Source of the DNA: Segetibacter sp.
GTDB taxonomy: Bacteria > Bacteroidota > Bacteroidia > Chitinophagales > Chitinophagaceae
DNA length: 64,000 nucleotides
Assembly: GCA_028288485.1 (NCBI GenBank)
Contig: JAQBNO010000154.1
Coordinates: 124,001 to 188,000, forward strand
Direction of reading: 5' to 3'
Shown: one piece after another, positions 9,163 through 18,689 of the stretch
How positions within the stretch are numbered: position 1 is the stretch's first letter
Layout of the letters: every line of letters begins with the position of its first letter
The notes under the pieces: generated by a model
The model's input: only the letters and a program-made list of their open reading frames with translations
Database searches by the model: none
What the model was told of the DNA's origin: nothing
Translations under genes and position numbers: made by a program

Positions 9163-10704
9163 TTATCCCGCCCACCCCTCCCTATCCAAGCTTCTATATT
9201 GAATAGCTTCTGCGAGATGCTCCACTTTTATATCTGCACTTGCAGCAAGGTCAGCGATAGTTCGCGAAACTTTTAAAATGCGATCGTAGGCGCGTGCAGA
9301 TAAGTTTAAACGTTCCATGGCTTTTTTCAGCAGCCCTTCACCTGCCTGGTTAATTACACAAATTTCTCTTAGTTGCTTACTACTCATTTGCGCATTTGCA
9401 TATGTGCCTGGTGTCTCTTTATATCGTGCGGTTTGTATGTCTCTTGCCTTAACTACCCTTTCCCGAATATCTGCAGAGGCTTCACCTTTCGCTATATTGC
9501 TTAGTTCCGAAAACTGGACCGGTGTTACTTCAACATGCAAATCGATTCTATCAAGCAACGGACCAGAAATTTTATTCAGGTATTTTTGCACAGCACCGGG
9601 TGGACAGGTACATTCTTTATCAGGGTGATTATAATATCCACAGGGACATGGGTTCATACTTGCAATCAACATAAAGTTAGCGGGGAAATCAAGTGCAACT
9701 TTTGCCCGCGATATGGTAACTCGTCTTTCTTCCATTGGCTGCCGCATTACTTCCAGCGCCGTGCGTTTAAACTCTGGTAATTCGTCTAAAAACAAAACGC
9801 CATTATGTGCCAGGGAAATCTCTCCCGGTTGCGGTATTCCACCTCCCCCGACTAATGCAACATCCGAAATTGTATGGTGTGGACTTCTAAATGGTCGCTT
9901 GTTTATCAAAGAGGCATTTTCAGGCAACTTTCCTGCAACGCTATGGATCTTTGTTGTCTCCAAAGCTTCCTGTAAACTTAGAGGAGGCAGAATGGTGGGA
10001 AGCCTTTTGGCAAGCATTGTTTTACCTGCACCCGGAGGTCCTATTAATATGGCATTATGACCACCGGCTGCCGCAATTTCCAATGCCCGCTTTATATTTT
10101 CCTGTCCTTTTACATCGGTAAAATCAAGATCGAAGAGGTATTGGGTATTAAAGAATTCTTCCCTGGTATTTACGTCTACAGGTTTAAGAGAATTTTCATC
10201 GATAAAAAAGTCGATCACCTCCTGTAAATGAGTAACGCCATAAACCGCAAGATTATTTACCATTCCTGCTTCCCGCGCATTTGCTTTGGGCACAATCAAG
10301 CCTTTAAAGCCTTCTTTACGTGCCTGTATCGCAATCGGTAAAGCACCCTTAATTGGTTGAATAGCTCCATCCAAACTCAACTCTCCCATTATCACATAAT
10401 CTTTCAGCACCTCAACTTTTTCAATTTGTTCACTGGCTCCAAGTATACCGATTGCAATGGGAAGATCGAAAGCTGATCCGCTTTTTTTAATATCGGCAGG
10501 AGCCATATTTACCACAATCTTTATTCGCGGCATCCTGAAACCGTTGCTCTTAATTGCACTGTCTATTCTTTGCTGGCTCTCTTTAATAGCACCGTCCGGT
10601 AAGCCAACTAAAAAATAACCCTGGCCTTCACTCACGTTAACCTCGATCGTGATATTAATCGCCTCCACACCATATACAGCACTGCCGAAGGTTTTTACCA
10701 GCAT
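9163..10704 (-). CDS. YifB/ComM family Mg chelatase-like AAA+ ATPase
   Basis: 513 residues. The N-terminal domain (1-180, Lon-protease-like fold) is followed by an AAA+ core with Walker A GPPGAGKT (222-229), Walker B FLDELPEF, and the Cys-containing stretch PCPCGYYNHPDKECTCPPG expected of this family, ending in the Mg-chelatase C-terminal domain. Relatives (ComM) act as hexameric helicases in branch migration during natural transformation. No competence neighbours are present. Length and motifs are complete. Confidence 0.9.
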   Translation of the reverse strand: MLVKTFGSAVYGVEAINITIEVNVSEGQGYFLVGLPDGAIKESQQRIDSAIKSNGFRMPRIKIVVNMAPADIKKSGSAFDLPIAIGILGASEQIEKVEVLKDYVIMGELSLDGAIQPIKGALPIAIQARKEGFKGLIVPKANAREAGMVNNLAVYGVTHLQEVIDFFIDENSLKPVDVNTREEFFNTQYLFDLDFTDVKGQENIKRALEIAAAGGHNAILIGPPGAGKTMLAKRLPTILPPLSLQEALETTKIHSVAGKLPENASLINKRPFRSPHHTISDVALVGGGGIPQPGEISLAHNGVLFLDELPEFKRTALEVMRQPMEERRVTISRAKVALDFPANFMLIASMNPCPCGYYNHPDKECTCPPGAVQKYLNKISGPLLDRIDLHVEVTPVQFSELSNIAKGEASADIRERVVKARDIQTARYKETPGTYANAQMSSKQLREICVINQAGEGLLKKAMERLNLSARAYDRILKVSRTIADLAASADIKVEHLAEAIQYRSLDREGWAG

Positions 10705-10930
10705 GAATTAAAATTGAAAGAATGAAATTACAATATTGAAAGTAATGAAAAGAGGGGAAAGAATAATGGTTTATCAGAACCAGGATTAGAGTGATTAAAC
10801 GGATTGTGAGGAAGAAGCAATAATTCGAGAGATGTAACACCTGCGAAAAAAGAGACCTAGCGGAAGAGATGATAAAAGAACCAACGAAAATTAATGCAGA
10901 TCTAAAACATTTTCGTTCATTACTTCTAAC

Positions 10931-11337
10931 AATGCAGCCGCTCCGGGTTGGAATATAAAAGGCATCTTAAATATTATTAACTACCCTCCTTTCGATGCCT
11001 TTAACCCCGAAACTGTTGAAATGATAAAAATATGTACGAACCAGTTAAGGAAAACAATCGAAGTCCTTGCGCATATCCTCCTTGTAAAGAATAATGTCAG
11101 TCCCGAGATCTATGCAATAATTTTAGGGGTCCTTTTAATGAAATAAAGAAAACATTTCTAAACAGCAGGATCGACATCTGTGTAAATATCTATACCGATT
11201 TTAAAGTTCCCGTTATCAATATCGATAACTTATTTTAAAAGTGTTTTGATCAACCTCTTTTCAAATGAATTAATAACCGCGAAGTTGAAAATTAAAAATC
11301 GCGATAAGATTATAAAGGCCCGGCAGAAGGAAAGAGC
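10931..11337 (+). pseudogene. Sensor histidine kinase remnant
   Basis: Three frames give kinase-like pieces in order: APGWNIKGILNIINYPPFDA running into FNPETVEMIKICTNQLRK and TIEVLAHILLVKNN; then FNEIKKTFLNSRIDICVN; then KSVLINLFSNELITAKLKI, like the N-box of an HATPase domain (usually NLFSNAIKY). Stops and frameshifts separate them, so this is a decayed gene. It is the only content seen in the 10705-11345 spacer. Confidence is moderate because each piece is short. Confidence 0.4.
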
Positions 11338-11345
11338 ATGCGATG

Positions 11346-13631
11346 TCATTTCATCGTCCATCTAACTCCTATAAACCCTTTCGCACCTTGTACGGCTGCA
11401 AAATTATATGACGGATCAAAAGTATAACCATTAGGGTTTGTACCCGGCCTTGCATTTCCATTACTATCCCAATATTTCCCACCCGCTTTATTGAACGGAT
11501 CATCGGCGTGGAGATAAACATCTCCTGGAACAAAGTCGAGCAGGTTTTTTACACCCGTATATATTTCCCAGCCTTTTTTGAAAGTCTTTGTCACCTGGAG
11601 ATTCATAATACAATACAACGGAGATTTTGCAGGCCGGTAGTCACCTGGAACTACCGGTAAATGCATCGATCCGTTTACCCTTCCTGTCCAGTCAATTGAG
11701 AATCCCGTTTTTGGTAATGAGTAACTTACCGCATAAGTAGCTGAAAACTTGGGTGCAAATAATTGAGGCAGTTTTGTTGTAGTACCCGAATTATTCTTAT
11801 CCATTGTATATACATCCATTACAGTAATGCCCGCATTTACTTTGATACCGTTAGTTAAGGCAACATCCGTATTAACAGTAATCCCTTTTGAAATAGCATA
11901 CCCATCCAAATTTCCATAAATAATTTTAGTGGGGTCGGTTAAAAAGTCGCCGACAATTTTATTGGTAAAGTACGTATAGAAACCACTTACGTCAAAGCTT
12001 ACAACGCCTTTACTCAGATGGGCGATTGCGGAATAATTCACGTTTACGTTCCAGCTTCGTTCCGGCTTTAAGGTTTCAGCAATTACAACCTGCCTTGCAC
12101 CCGTTAATGCTGCATGGTCTTCGGTAAACAGGTTTACCACTCTGTAACCATTACCTCCGCTTAAGCGAACGGTGTTCGATTTGTTAGGCGAATATTTGAA
12201 ACTCAAACGCGGCGTTAAAATGCTTCCATGGTTGTTATTATAGTCGTAACGAAGCCCGATTAGCGAGGTTAGCTTTTCAGACATTTTCCACTCATCCTGT
12301 ACGAAAATGCCGGGGAGATAAGTTTTACCCGGCAGGTTTTCACCATTGAGTTTTGCAGTTGCAGGCGTGTTATCGTCGTACCAGGTATAGCGCAATGGCA
12401 TACCAAAAAGAACATCATGGTTCCTGAACTTTTGGTTGTAGCGTAATTGACCAAATGCAACGTGTTGTACAGCGTCGAAGGAAGTTGTTCCGTAATAGCT
12501 ATCCTGGTGATGATAGTTGTATGAAAAGTCGGCGAACAGGTTCTTCGCCAGTTCATAGTTGCCAATCAATTCATACCGGTTGGTATAGATGCTCTCTCCA
12601 TAAATACTGTCTGAACCACGAAAGTTTTTGTTCCATTGTAATTCACCGCCCCAGCGGTTTTCATAGATATATCTTCCCGCCAGCGTAAACACTTTATTGT
12701 TCCGCCTGTTAAAGTTCCATTTGTTGAAGATGGAGATGCGGTTTTGCAAAGTAACATCGGTAAAGTTGTCGTTGTTGATATCGCGTTTGTTCCAATAGTT
12801 GAAATAATTTACTCCAAGCATTGAAACTGTTTCTCCCATCTTAAATTTTGTATTGAGATCTACATTGTATTCGCCGATACTGGTTGAAGATACATCGACC
12901 TTTAATTTATCTGCAGTCAGTGGATCTCTTGTGATAATGTTTATCAATCCGCCTACAGCTTCACTTCCATAAAGGGTTGACGCAGGACCTTTCACCACTT
13001 CAATCCTTTTTACCATGCTATTCGGAATTCCTGATAAACCATATACCGTAGATAAACTGCTCACGATCGGCATTCCGTCTATTAATATCATCGTGTACGG
13101 ACCTTCCATGCCGTTTATGTGAATATCGCCTGTGTTACAAACGTTACAATTCAGTTGCGGCTGAATACCATTCACCATTTGCAGGCTCTCAAAAATATTA
13201 GGCGAAGGATTTTTCTTAAACAAAACAGGACTGTATACTTCAACCGGTATCGGGCTGTCCATTTTACTGATGGCTTTCATGGTTCCGCTTACCACAACAT
13301 CTTCCATTATATTGTCTGCCGCCTTCAATTCTATACTATCTGCATTTTCACCTTCCGATATCGTAATTTCTTTTACCTCGTGCTGAAGACCAACACCAGA
13401 AAAATGTATTTTAATTTTGCCCGGCTGCAGGTTTCGTAAAATGAAGGTTCCCGATTCGTCCGTTAACGTTCCCTTTCTTTTCCCTTCGGTAATTATCGAT
13501 ATTCCCGCCACAGGTTTGCCAACTACCGAGACCTTACCACGTAAAATATTCTCTTTTTTCGTTTCAACTACCTGCGCTGTTATTATCTGACCTGGAACAG
13601 ACAACATCAGGAGTATAAGTACTTGTTTCAT
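11346..13631 (-). CDS. TonB-dependent outer-membrane receptor with cysteine pair in plug
   Basis: 761 residues. Signal peptide, then a carboxypeptidase-regulatory-like domain (about 28-105), a plug (DVVVSGTMK, SPNIFESLQMVNG, PYTMILIDGMPIVS, IEVVKGPASTLYGSEAVGG) and a C-terminal beta-barrel ending in a strand with W. The plug holds C162 and C165 (NCNVCNTGD), a C-x-x-C placed so it could bind a metal. It probably imports an iron or other metal complex. A perfect 18-bp palindrome abuts the start codon. It is divergent from a siderophore-type receptor at 14083. Confidence 0.85.
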   Translation of the reverse strand: MKQVLILLMLSVPGQIITAQVVETKKENILRGKVSVVGKPVAGISIITEGKRKGTLTDESGTFILRNLQPGKIKIHFSGVGLQHEVKEITISEGENADSIELKAADNIMEDVVVSGTMKAISKMDSPIPVEVYSPVLFKKNPSPNIFESLQMVNGIQPQLNCNVCNTGDIHINGMEGPYTMILIDGMPIVSSLSTVYGLSGIPNSMVKRIEVVKGPASTLYGSEAVGGLINIITRDPLTADKLKVDVSSTSIGEYNVDLNTKFKMGETVSMLGVNYFNYWNKRDINNDNFTDVTLQNRISIFNKWNFNRRNNKVFTLAGRYIYENRWGGELQWNKNFRGSDSIYGESIYTNRYELIGNYELAKNLFADFSYNYHHQDSYYGTTSFDAVQHVAFGQLRYNQKFRNHDVLFGMPLRYTWYDDNTPATAKLNGENLPGKTYLPGIFVQDEWKMSEKLTSLIGLRYDYNNNHGSILTPRLSFKYSPNKSNTVRLSGGNGYRVVNLFTEDHAALTGARQVVIAETLKPERSWNVNVNYSAIAHLSKGVVSFDVSGFYTYFTNKIVGDFLTDPTKIIYGNLDGYAISKGITVNTDVALTNGIKVNAGITVMDVYTMDKNNSGTTTKLPQLFAPKFSATYAVSYSLPKTGFSIDWTGRVNGSMHLPVVPGDYRPAKSPLYCIMNLQVTKTFKKGWEIYTGVKNLLDFVPGDVYLHADDPFNKAGGKYWDSNGNARPGTNPNGYTFDPSYNFAAVQGAKGFIGVRWTMK

Positions 13632-13649
13632 ATTTAGACTAGTCTAAAT
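13632..13649. promoter_or_regulatory. 18-bp perfect palindrome, probable metalloregulator operator
   Basis: ATTTAGACTAGTCTAAAT is directly next to the ATG of the minus-strand TonB receptor (start 13631). Its TTTAGnnTAnnCTAAA shape is like DtxR/MntR-family operators. A TAAGTTTG box (minus strand, 13661-13668) lies just upstream, so a protein bound here would sit at the transcription start and block initiation. No DtxR gene is in the window. Confidence 0.55.
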
Positions 13650-13660
13650 TTTTATTTAAA

Positions 13661-13668
13661 CAAACTTA
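13661..13668 (-). promoter_or_regulatory. Candidate Bacteroidota -7 box for TonB receptor
   Basis: TAAGTTTG on the minus strand fits TAnnTTTG exactly and lies 30 nt from the start codon. No clear -33 TTTG is seen at the expected distance in the surrounding AT-rich DNA. Confidence 0.4.
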
Positions 13669-13890
13669 AATAAAATATACTAAAATTTAAAATTAAATTT
13701 TTAGACCTGATAAAACTAAAGAGAAGACTAATAAAAGAAGGCGGGCCGAAACAATGGAAGGAGGAATAGCTTATTTTAATGCTTTAACAGGAAGCGAAAT
13801 AGTTTGGGGACGAGCACAACCTCATTATTCCCTATGGTTCCCGGGAACGGCAGCGGTCGTGTCACTTCTTGCCGCCAACCTTCCTTCGGT

Positions 13891-13948
13891 ATAAGTGTGC
13901 GACGCAAGCAAAGCCCAATAGTACCACAAAAGCCGGCCCCACAAAAAC
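13891..13948 (-). repeat. Dispersed 60-nt intergenic repeat, TGCGTCGCA subtype, copy 4
   Basis: GTGTGCGACGCAAGC followed by AAGCCGGCCCCACAAAAA. On the minus strand it begins TTTTTGTGGGGCCGGC. It lies between divergent TonB receptors. A degenerate core-like GTCGTGTCACTTCTTG lies just before it (about 13855-13870). Apart from these and the operator/promoter, the 13650-14082 spacer shows only a doubtful 46-codon frame. Confidence 0.7.
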
Positions 13949-14082
13949 TCACCACATAATTACCCTACCACGTTCAGATGACCAAGTCCCGGTTCTTTTT
14001 CCGCTTTCCGTAATCCGTTGTTCCCGAATCTGAAAATGATTTGATTTTTCCTGTGCTTCTTTTGCAGCGGAAAAAATCAACA

Positions 14083-16572
14083 ATGAAAAATATCTATACC
14101 AAAGCTTTCTGTTTTCTTATTTTTTTTAGCTGCCTCGCAACAAGTGGTCAAATTTTCCATTCTACGAATATCGTTTCTGAAAAAACAGAAGCCGGCGGCG
14201 GTACAGAAGGAGAATACGCTGAAACCGGAACCGTAAAAGGACACCTGCTCACGATTGATAACAAGCCGGCAGCGGAAGTAGGTGTTACTATTGAAGGATT
14301 AAACAGGTATACGGTAACCACCGAAAACGGCGATTTTGTTTTTAGAAACGTAAGATCGGGAAACCATACGCTCGTGGTAACTATGGCTGGCCTCCAAACA
14401 CTGCAAAAGGAGATTACAGTAATAACTGGCGAAACGCTCGACCTCAACTACACACTCCAGGAAAATTTTAAAAAACTGCAGGAGGTAATTGTAACCTCTC
14501 ATAAAAGCATTAACGAGAAACCTGTTTCTGTGGGCAAAGCACCTATTAACCCAATGGACCTTCCACAAAGTATAGCCGTTCTTGGTCAAGGTGTCATCCG
14601 CGATCAACAGGCTATGCGTTTAAGTGATGTGATTAAGAACGTAAACGGTGTGTATTTAGCTACAACACGTGCGAGTACGCAGGAAAACTTCTCTGCACGG
14701 GGCTATAGCTTTTCGAGCAGCAACCTGTTTAAAAACGGCGCCCGTATTAACTCGGGAGCAATGCCGGAAATGAGTTCACTCGAAAGCGTTGAAGTGCTGA
14801 AAGGAAGTTCTGCCATTTTATATGGCCAGGTTTCTCCCGGTGGTATTGTAAACATGATAACCAAACAACCTAAGTTTAATTTTGGTGGCGAAGTTTCTTT
14901 CAGGGCCGGAAGTTATGATTTGTATAAACCTGCATTTGATGTGTATGGTCCGCTTTCTTCTTCAGTTGCTTATCGTATAAACGGAACCTTTGAAACTGCC
15001 AAAAGTTACCGCGACGTTGTAAGTTCTGATCGTTATTATGTAAATCCTTCTTTCCTTTTCAAGCTTGGTGAAAAAACACACCTTGTTATTGAAGGAGATT
15101 ATCTGAAACACAATTTTACACCCGACTTTGGAACCGGCTCTTTAGGCGGAACTAAAATTGCGAACCTTTCCCGCTCTGCTTTTTTAGGCACTACCTGGCA
15201 ATACGCAAAAACCACTCAAGCTACTACTACTGCAACCTTAAAACATAGCATTAACGATAACTGGAATATAAATACGTCTCTCTCGTACCAGAATTATGCA
15301 AGAGATTATTTTTCAACCGAACGCATACAAGCCGATTCTGTAGGTGACTGGATAAGACCATTAGGAAGAACAAATACCAATGAAGATTATTATGTTGGCC
15401 AGGTTAACCTGACGGGTAAATTTAAAACGAAAGGTTTAGAACATACGCTTTTAGCCGGTGTTGATGCCGACAGGTATTTGACCACCAATTATACTTATAG
15501 TTTTCCTGCAGTTGCAGGTCTACCTGCCGGTAGCTACGATAAAATAAATATTTTAAACCCATCAAAGTTTGCACAGCGTACAGACATACCTGTTACAGAA
15601 AAAATAAGAAGGGTTGATTTACCAATCAACCGGGGTGGTATTTACGTGCAGGACCTGGTTAAACTTTCATCTAAACTGAACGTTTTGGCCGGTCTTCGTT
15701 ATTCGTATGTTTACAGTGATCAACCCGACTCTACCAACCTTCTTACCAATGCAAAGTCAAAAGGTAATTCTAAATACGATAATGCAATTTCGCCAAGGCT
15801 TGGCGTGGTGTATAAACCACTTACAACAACTTCGATTTTTGTCAGCTATTCTAATTCTTTTGCTGTTAACACCGGCATTGATATTGATGGCAACACACTC
15901 GATCCATCAATTATCGACCAGTACGAAGTGGGCGTAAAGAACGACTTTTTCAAGGGTAAATTGTCAGCCAATGTAACCGCATACCGCATTAAAAACAACA
16001 ACCTTTCACAAACAGCTCCTTACCTCAAAGACGGAGTAACAGCTAACAATAATTCAGCAATTAAAGCCTTAGTAGGCGAAACAACAAGCGATGGAGTAGA
16101 AGTTGATCTGTCAGGCCATCCTGCAACAGGTTTAGACATTATAGCAGGCTACAGCTACAATTTTATCAGGTACACCAAAACACCAAAAGCTGTAGGCAAT
16201 TACATCGAAGGAGAAAAGCTCGTAAATAATCCCGCCCACACTGCTAACACAACTATCTTCTACACATTTAAAAATTCGCGTCTTAAAGGCTTAAAGTTAG
16301 GCGCTTCGGCTTTCTATATTGGTAAACGTTATGGTGGCTGGAATACAGACATCACTAAAATGACACCTGTTGTTGAGTACCGCAGCAGGCTTATTCCTGT
16401 AGACGGCTTCGCTACCATAGACCTTTCTGCAGGTTACACATTCAATAAAATTTCGGTTCTTGCAAAAGTCTCTAACCTTACCAACAGCTTTAACTATTAT
16501 GTTCACGAAAACTATAGCATTAATCCAATTCCTCCAACACAGCTGGTAGCAACCGTTGCATATAAATTTTAG
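14083..16572 (+). CDS. TonB-dependent siderophore receptor
   Basis: I prefer the ATG at 14083 over an upstream TTG at 14041 because MKNIYTKAFCFLIFFSCLAT is a proper signal peptide start; this gives 829 residues. A carboxypeptidase-regulatory-like domain (TVKGHLLTIDNKPAAEVGV) precedes a siderophore-receptor plug (MDLPQSIAVLGQGVIRDQQA, ARGYSFSSSN, VEVLKGSSAILYG, PGGIVNMITKQP) and a long barrel ending in VAYKF. It takes up ferric siderophores across the outer membrane with TonB-ExbBD. The downstream PepSY protein fits as a cytoplasmic-membrane partner. Confidence 0.9.
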   Translation: MKNIYTKAFCFLIFFSCLATSGQIFHSTNIVSEKTEAGGGTEGEYAETGTVKGHLLTIDNKPAAEVGVTIEGLNRYTVTTENGDFVFRNVRSGNHTLVVTMAGLQTLQKEITVITGETLDLNYTLQENFKKLQEVIVTSHKSINEKPVSVGKAPINPMDLPQSIAVLGQGVIRDQQAMRLSDVIKNVNGVYLATTRASTQENFSARGYSFSSSNLFKNGARINSGAMPEMSSLESVEVLKGSSAILYGQVSPGGIVNMITKQPKFNFGGEVSFRAGSYDLYKPAFDVYGPLSSSVAYRINGTFETAKSYRDVVSSDRYYVNPSFLFKLGEKTHLVIEGDYLKHNFTPDFGTGSLGGTKIANLSRSAFLGTTWQYAKTTQATTTATLKHSINDNWNINTSLSYQNYARDYFSTERIQADSVGDWIRPLGRTNTNEDYYVGQVNLTGKFKTKGLEHTLLAGVDADRYLTTNYTYSFPAVAGLPAGSYDKINILNPSKFAQRTDIPVTEKIRRVDLPINRGGIYVQDLVKLSSKLNVLAGLRYSYVYSDQPDSTNLLTNAKSKGNSKYDNAISPRLGVVYKPLTTTSIFVSYSNSFAVNTGIDIDGNTLDPSIIDQYEVGVKNDFFKGKLSANVTAYRIKNNNLSQTAPYLKDGVTANNNSAIKALVGETTSDGVEVDLSGHPATGLDIIAGYSYNFIRYTKTPKAVGNYIEGEKLVNNPAHTANTTIFYTFKNSRLKGLKLGASAFYIGKRYGGWNTDITKMTPVVEYRSRLIPVDGFATIDLSAGYTFNKISVLAKVSNLTNSFNYYVHENYSINPIPPTQLVATVAYKF

Positions 16573-16610
16573 AATAATCAATAGAAATTGGTAAAAAGTT
16601 CGCGATCTGT

Positions 16611-16680
16611 TTTTTAAAAAACATTATGGACCAAACGGAAGTACTACTATTTAGCACTGTTGCGTCGCACTCTTTTACTG
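16611..16680 (+). repeat. Dispersed 60-nt intergenic repeat, TGCGTCGCA subtype, copy 5
   Basis: T-rich start, GGACCAAACGG, TACTACTATTTAGCA and CTGTTGCGTCGCACTC. It lies between the siderophore receptor and the PepSY gene, both on plus. Confidence 0.75.
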
Positions 16681-16722
16681 TCATAATTTTTTTCGGCAAC
16701 AAAAACATAACTAACCATCAAA

Positions 16723-16753
16723 ATTAAACCAGGCTTTGTTAGCCTGGTTTAAT
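16723..16753 (+). terminator. 13-bp perfect hairpin before PepSY gene
   Basis: ATTAAACCAGGCT, loop TTGTT, AGCCTGGTTTAAT. It is only 20 nt upstream of the PepSY start, so it is either the receptor's terminator or a leader structure. It lacks a clear U tract on plus, so termination is not certain. Confidence 0.5.
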
Positions 16754-16773
16754 AGTATCATCAACCCGTCACC

Positions 16774-18063
16774 ATGAAAGTTTTCTTCCGAAACATACAC
16801 CTCTATTTAAGTCTTGCCGCCGGCCTGGTTATCATGACTTGTTGCTTTACAGGCGCCATACTGGTATTTGAAAAAGAATTACAGGAAGCATTAAACCACG
16901 AGCGATACTTTGTAAAACAGCAGAACTTACAATTACCCATCGAACAGTTGATCAGTAATGTAAAACAGAAATATGCTGCAGCTAAAATAGCGTCCGTAAA
17001 AATCTATCCCCATCCGGAAAGAAGCGTTGAAATAGGTGTTTCAATACCTGAAAAGGGAAACAAAAAAGAAAACGGCGTTACAGTAAAAAACGAGCAAATA
17101 CAACATGGCAAAAAAGAAGGTTCGGAGGGAAATCGTGAAGCCGCAGGAGGACAAAAGGGAAAATCGTCCCCTCCCGCAGGAGGTGGCGGAAGACCAACAC
17201 ATACAGCATTTGTAAACCCTTATTCAGGAGAAATAATTGAACTCTACAATTATCGCGAAACTTTTTTCTATACCATGTTCTCCCTGCACCGCTGGCTGTT
17301 AGGAGGAGATAGCAGTATCGGGAAAACGATTACCGGCGTTGCTACTTTCATCTTCCTGTTCATTCTCATTACCGGCATCATACTTTGGTGGCCAAGGAAC
17401 AAAGCCATTTTAAAACAACGCTTAAAAATAAAAACCGCGGCAAGCTGGAAAAGGATGAACCACGATCTTCATATTGTGCTTGGCTTTTATTCGGCTATTT
17501 TCCTGTTCATCTTCGCCTTCACCGCTTTAGCCTGGTCTTTCAAATGGTTCAACGACGGCATTTATACAGTTACCAAATCTTCGATGAAACCGGCTGAACC
17601 ACCAAAGTCAATAGTTCAGGCGGATAAAAAGGCCATCAATTACGATTCTGCTTTTGTCGCCATAAATAAAGTGGTTGCGGATGTACACTATTATAGCCTG
17701 AGAGCTCCAAACGATTCTACCGGCATTTTTACGGCAACAGTCCTTCCACTAAGCGCCCATGAAACTGCTGCTGACAATTATTACATCGACCAATACTCCG
17801 GTGAGGTAATCGGCTCACTAAAATTTAAAGACAAGAATGTAGGACAGCGTGTTCGATCTACATTTAAGCCTGTGCATACTGGTTCTATTTATGGCTGGCC
17901 CTCTAAAATCATTGCTTTTCTTGCCTGCTTTTTTGGAGTAACATTTCCTATAACAGGAACAATCATGTGGATTAACAGGTTGAGGAAGAAAAACAAGCCC
18001 GTAAATGACAAAGTATTATCCAAACAACTCGTGTCGGAAGATGATTACGAAGACGAAGTGTAG
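16774..18063 (+). CDS. PepSY-associated TM helix protein (iron-uptake type)
   Basis: 429 residues with the usual four membrane helices (about 10-32, 185-210, 230-255, 375-395) and PepSY segments between them. The family includes PiuB-like proteins and siderophore-linked reductases at the cytoplasmic membrane. Motifs: HLYLSLAAGL at the start, SLHRWLLGG, HDLHIVLGFY and a C-terminal PVHTGSIYGWPSK. Residues ~88-145 are a Lys/Glu/Gly-rich low-complexity insert in the extracytoplasmic loop (GGQKGKSSPPAGGGGRP). It follows the siderophore receptor, which supports a role in ferric-siderophore processing. Confidence 0.8.
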   Translation: MKVFFRNIHLYLSLAAGLVIMTCCFTGAILVFEKELQEALNHERYFVKQQNLQLPIEQLISNVKQKYAAAKIASVKIYPHPERSVEIGVSIPEKGNKKENGVTVKNEQIQHGKKEGSEGNREAAGGQKGKSSPPAGGGGRPTHTAFVNPYSGEIIELYNYRETFFYTMFSLHRWLLGGDSSIGKTITGVATFIFLFILITGIILWWPRNKAILKQRLKIKTAASWKRMNHDLHIVLGFYSAIFLFIFAFTALAWSFKWFNDGIYTVTKSSMKPAEPPKSIVQADKKAINYDSAFVAINKVVADVHYYSLRAPNDSTGIFTATVLPLSAHETAADNYYIDQYSGEVIGSLKFKDKNVGQRVRSTFKPVHTGSIYGWPSKIIAFLACFFGVTFPITGTIMWINRLRKKNKPVNDKVLSKQLVSEDDYEDEV

Positions 18064-18135
18064 AAGTAAATTAAGATTCTTATATAAAATAAAAGATGGC
18101 CGATTACACAGTTTACAATGCGGGTTCCCTTACAG

Positions 18136-18660
18136 TTAATTCGCTGCTACAATGTCTTCAAAAGACCTTTTTCCTCCTGTATAAGTCGCTACAACCTTTG
18201 TCTTCGATACATCCGTCTCACCCACTTTCATCAAATCTTTGTCACGTATTATAAAACCGGCTTTTTTTACCCCCTTCAATACTTCCAACCTCTTTTTCTA
18301 AAAAGCATGCTTTGGCTGCCCATATCGTCATGCCTTTTATGGCTTCTTACCTGGTGAAAGCATAATATAAAAAGCGACTGGACATAACCTAAAAAATGAG
18401 CATGAGCATCTATAAATCCGGGATAAACAGCCTGTCCTTTTGCATCCACCGTTTCTTTCGCCTTATATTTCTTATAAATTTCACTATCTGTTCCTACGGC
18501 TACTATCTTTCCGTCTTCTACCGAAAAAGCCTGAACTATATTAAATCTTACATTGACCGTGTACACCCGGGATTTAAAACAATTGCATCTACATTTCTTG
18601 TGTAGGTGAAAGCTGCGGCTGCAAAAAATACAAGAAGGAAATAACGAATAATAAACGCAT
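18136..18660 (-). pseudogene. Amidohydrolase (YtcJ-like) with large internal deletion
   Basis: The N-terminus (signal-like MRLLFVISFLLYFLQ, then VYTVNVRFNIVQAFSVEDGK and VDAKGQAVYPGFIDAHAHFL) joins almost at once to the family's C-terminus read in other frames (EAIKGMTIWAAKACFLEKEV; DKDLMKVGETDVSKTKVVAT). The intact family is ~550 residues, so about 350 are missing, with frameshifts near 18570 and 18350. The metal motif HAH is kept but the catalytic barrel is gone. It is dead. Confidence 0.7.
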
Positions 18661-18689
18661 GAAATAAATTTGAAGTGACCTGTGCAGTC

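Noticed and set aside
13754-13894. 46-codon frame (MEGGIAYFNALTGS...) with a hydrophobic end
   Set aside because: It overlaps a degenerate repeat-like GTCGTGTCACTTCTTG, has no homologue I recognise and no clear promoter; coding status cannot be supported.
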